A stretch of DNA of 64,000 nucleotides from Odontocerum albicorne (taxonomy: Eukaryota; Arthropoda; Insecta; Trichoptera; Odontoceridae), in the NCBI GenBank assembly GCA_949825065.1, contig OX463865.1, positions 20,135,115 through 20,199,114 of the forward strand, in the 5' to 3' direction. The notes under the pieces were generated by a model that was given only the letters and a program-made list of their open reading frames with translations, was not told the DNA's origin and did not search any database. Below, piece after piece: positions 42,801 through 45,800 of this stretch. Every line of letters begins with the position of its first letter. Positions within the stretch are counted from its first letter, which is position 1. Position numbers and translations under genes: made by a program.

Positions 42801-45800
42801 CTAATTTTCATTGTACTGACTTTCCAATGTACTAGGTTAGTCAAAAAGTTTTGAAAGCGACATCTATGGAGCAGTAGAAAACCAAAATTTCTACGCCATT
42901 TTAATATTTCATCTTTCATAAAAACGTACTCAAAATTTCATTTCGATCTGTCAATTCATTCTTTGTTTACAAGCCATTTGAAGTTGACGTGTCAGTGTAT
43001 TTTTTAACAATGGAAAAATCCGAATATCGTGCAGTGATTAACTTCTTTGTTTTGGAAGGTTTATCGGCTACTAAGATCCATGCAAAGATGGTGAAAGTAT
43101 TAAAGGAGTCTTCTCCTTCATTTCCAACCGTTCACCGATGGGTTTCGGAGTTTAAGCGTGGCCGTACAAGCGTTGAAGACGATCCACACTCAGGACGTCC
43201 AAAAAGTGCATCAACACCAGAAATCATGGTGAAAATACAGGATATGGTTTTGGAAGATCATCGATCGACTGTGGATGTGATAGCATAGGCATCTCGCATG
43301 GAACAACATGGCATATTTTGGCTGAAGTTTTGGGTTTCAAAAAACTGTGTGCACAATGGGTGCCGCATTTGCTAACAATGCAACAAAAACACGTTCGAAT
43401 GCGACTTTCTGAGCAACATTTGGAGCAATTTCGAAAGGATAAAAAGGATTTTCTGCGTCGATTCATCACTATGGATGAGACTTGGGTCTACCACCATGAT
43501 CCTGAATCAAAACAAGAGGCTAAGGAGTGGTGTGAACCAGGCACTTTGGCTCCGAAGCGAGTTCGTGTCCAGAAATCGGCCAAGAAGGTGTTAGCGTTAG
43601 TTTTTTGGGATGCAAAAGGAATTTTATTGATAGATTATCTCCAAACTGGTAAGAAAATCAATCAACTCTGATTATTATTGTGACCTTTTGGACCAGTTGG
43701 ATGAAAAAAATTGTGAAAAAAGACCCGGTTTGCAGAAGAAAAAAATCATTTTTCATCAAGACAATGCACCTGCTCACACAGCTCAAAAAACCATAGCGAA
43801 AATCAGTGAATTGGGGTACCAATTGTTGCAGCATCCACCCTATTCGCCAGATTTAGCTCCCTCTGACTTCTGTCTGTTCTCACACCTCAAAAAATTCCTT
43901 CGTGGAAAGCATTTTTCATCAAACGAAGAGGTTATAGCCGTCGTAGAGGAGTATTTTACAGGCCTTCCAGAAAGTCACTTCCGTGACGGGACAACAAAGT
44001 TGGAAGATCGTTGGACCAAGTGTATTGATCTTATGGGAGACTATACTGAGCAATAAAAGTGATTTCCCCCCAAAAAAAATGTATTTTCATTTCCGCTTTC
44101 AAAACTTTTTGACTAACCTAGTATTGTATGATTTGTATCTATCTTTAAATAGGCCAAGATCCACTATGAATTAATACTAATTACGAACATTTTATTTTAT
44201 GTATAAAAAAATCAAAAATTCAATTATCGTATACCCCATCCCTAGCCAATGCAGACTAACGTAGTGACTTTTGACAAACGTCTCCAAATATTATTTGATT
44301 TTAACAAACTGCCACATTTTTGCTAATTTGTAACAAGATGTATTAATTTGTCATTATTGTTAGTTTTATGTCATCTATTTACCTAAATAACTTGATATTT
44401 ATTAGAATCGAGGCTTATATTAAAGTTGATAAAATAATTAAAATTACTGAACGTCGTTACAAGGTTGTATTGGGGCAAATTTGTGAACTGTCACAGGGAC
44501 CACAATTACAATTTCTCAAGTATAACTTCATTCCAAACATGCTGAGTGTATATTATTATGAAAGGTTAGTGCATTTTTTCCGCCATTTATTTTGTTCATT
44601 AGTAGAATAACAAAGTACAGTGAAGCCCCGATTATCCGGGGCGGCTCAATTATCCGTGAGTTAGATTAACTATGGTCCTCTGTAGTAATATGTTTTTGAA
44701 AATTACGAAACAAGGACCTATTAAACAATCTATGATTTACATCATACCAATTGAATAATGCTAGTAAATTGGCGATGTTTCCCTGCGTCTACACTGACAC
44801 GAAAATATTTAGATCCGGGTCTTCCCAATGTAATTTCCGCAGTATGATACAGACGAGCTGGTTTTGCATTTTTACGACTTCGATTTTCGAGTTAAGACTA
44901 CCAAATGGCACTAAAATGACTCTTTTTTTACATGCATCAATCATTGTGAAGCGTTCTAGGGGCAGAGACGACGCTCTACAAAGCCGAAGTTAGCTGATTA
45001 TGGTCGACAGTCTCTTTTTTAAGCCTGATGTGTATTACTTACCGCCAGGTAGTGTATATATCATGGCGGATTAATTAGAATAAGTTAATGTGATTTTGCT
45101 TAGCACGAGGTTGAATGAATTAACAGGCTGAACTAATCGCATTAAACGAGGTTTTCCTGTATGTAGATTTTTAATAATTTAATCTTTTTTTTTGTTATTT
45201 GATGTGATTAGGGGAAACCTGTATCAAATGTAAAATAACACATTTTTGTTATTTGATGTGATTAGGGGAAACCTGTATCAAATGTAAAATAACACATTTT
45301 TGTTATTTGATGTGATTAGGGGAAACCTGTATCAAATGTAAAATAACACATTTTTGTTATTTGATGTGATTAGGGGAAACCTGTATCAAATGTAAAATAA
45401 CACATTTTTGTTATTTGATGTGATTAGGGGAAACCTGTATCAAATGTAAAATAACACATTTTTGTTATTTGATGTGATTAGGAGAAACCTTTATCAAATG
45501 TAAAATAACACGTTTTTGTTTTTACACTTGTTTACATATTGAATTTACGAATACAAAAAAAATGTATTTCGATTCCTCGTTAATTCAAAATAGGATATGC
45601 TTGAATAATAACGCTTGTCCTTTTTTAATTTTCAGTCGCTGCAGAGTTTGGAAATGGGTCCAACCGTCATCGGAAGCGAGCCGTCCCTTCTGAATCGCAA
45701 CACTCCGATCGAGGATCAGAAAGCGGATGACGTCAATCCTCCTTCTTCCGTGGCGGAGAATATACAAAACATCACCTCGTTCTCTGAATCCGATCTCACC

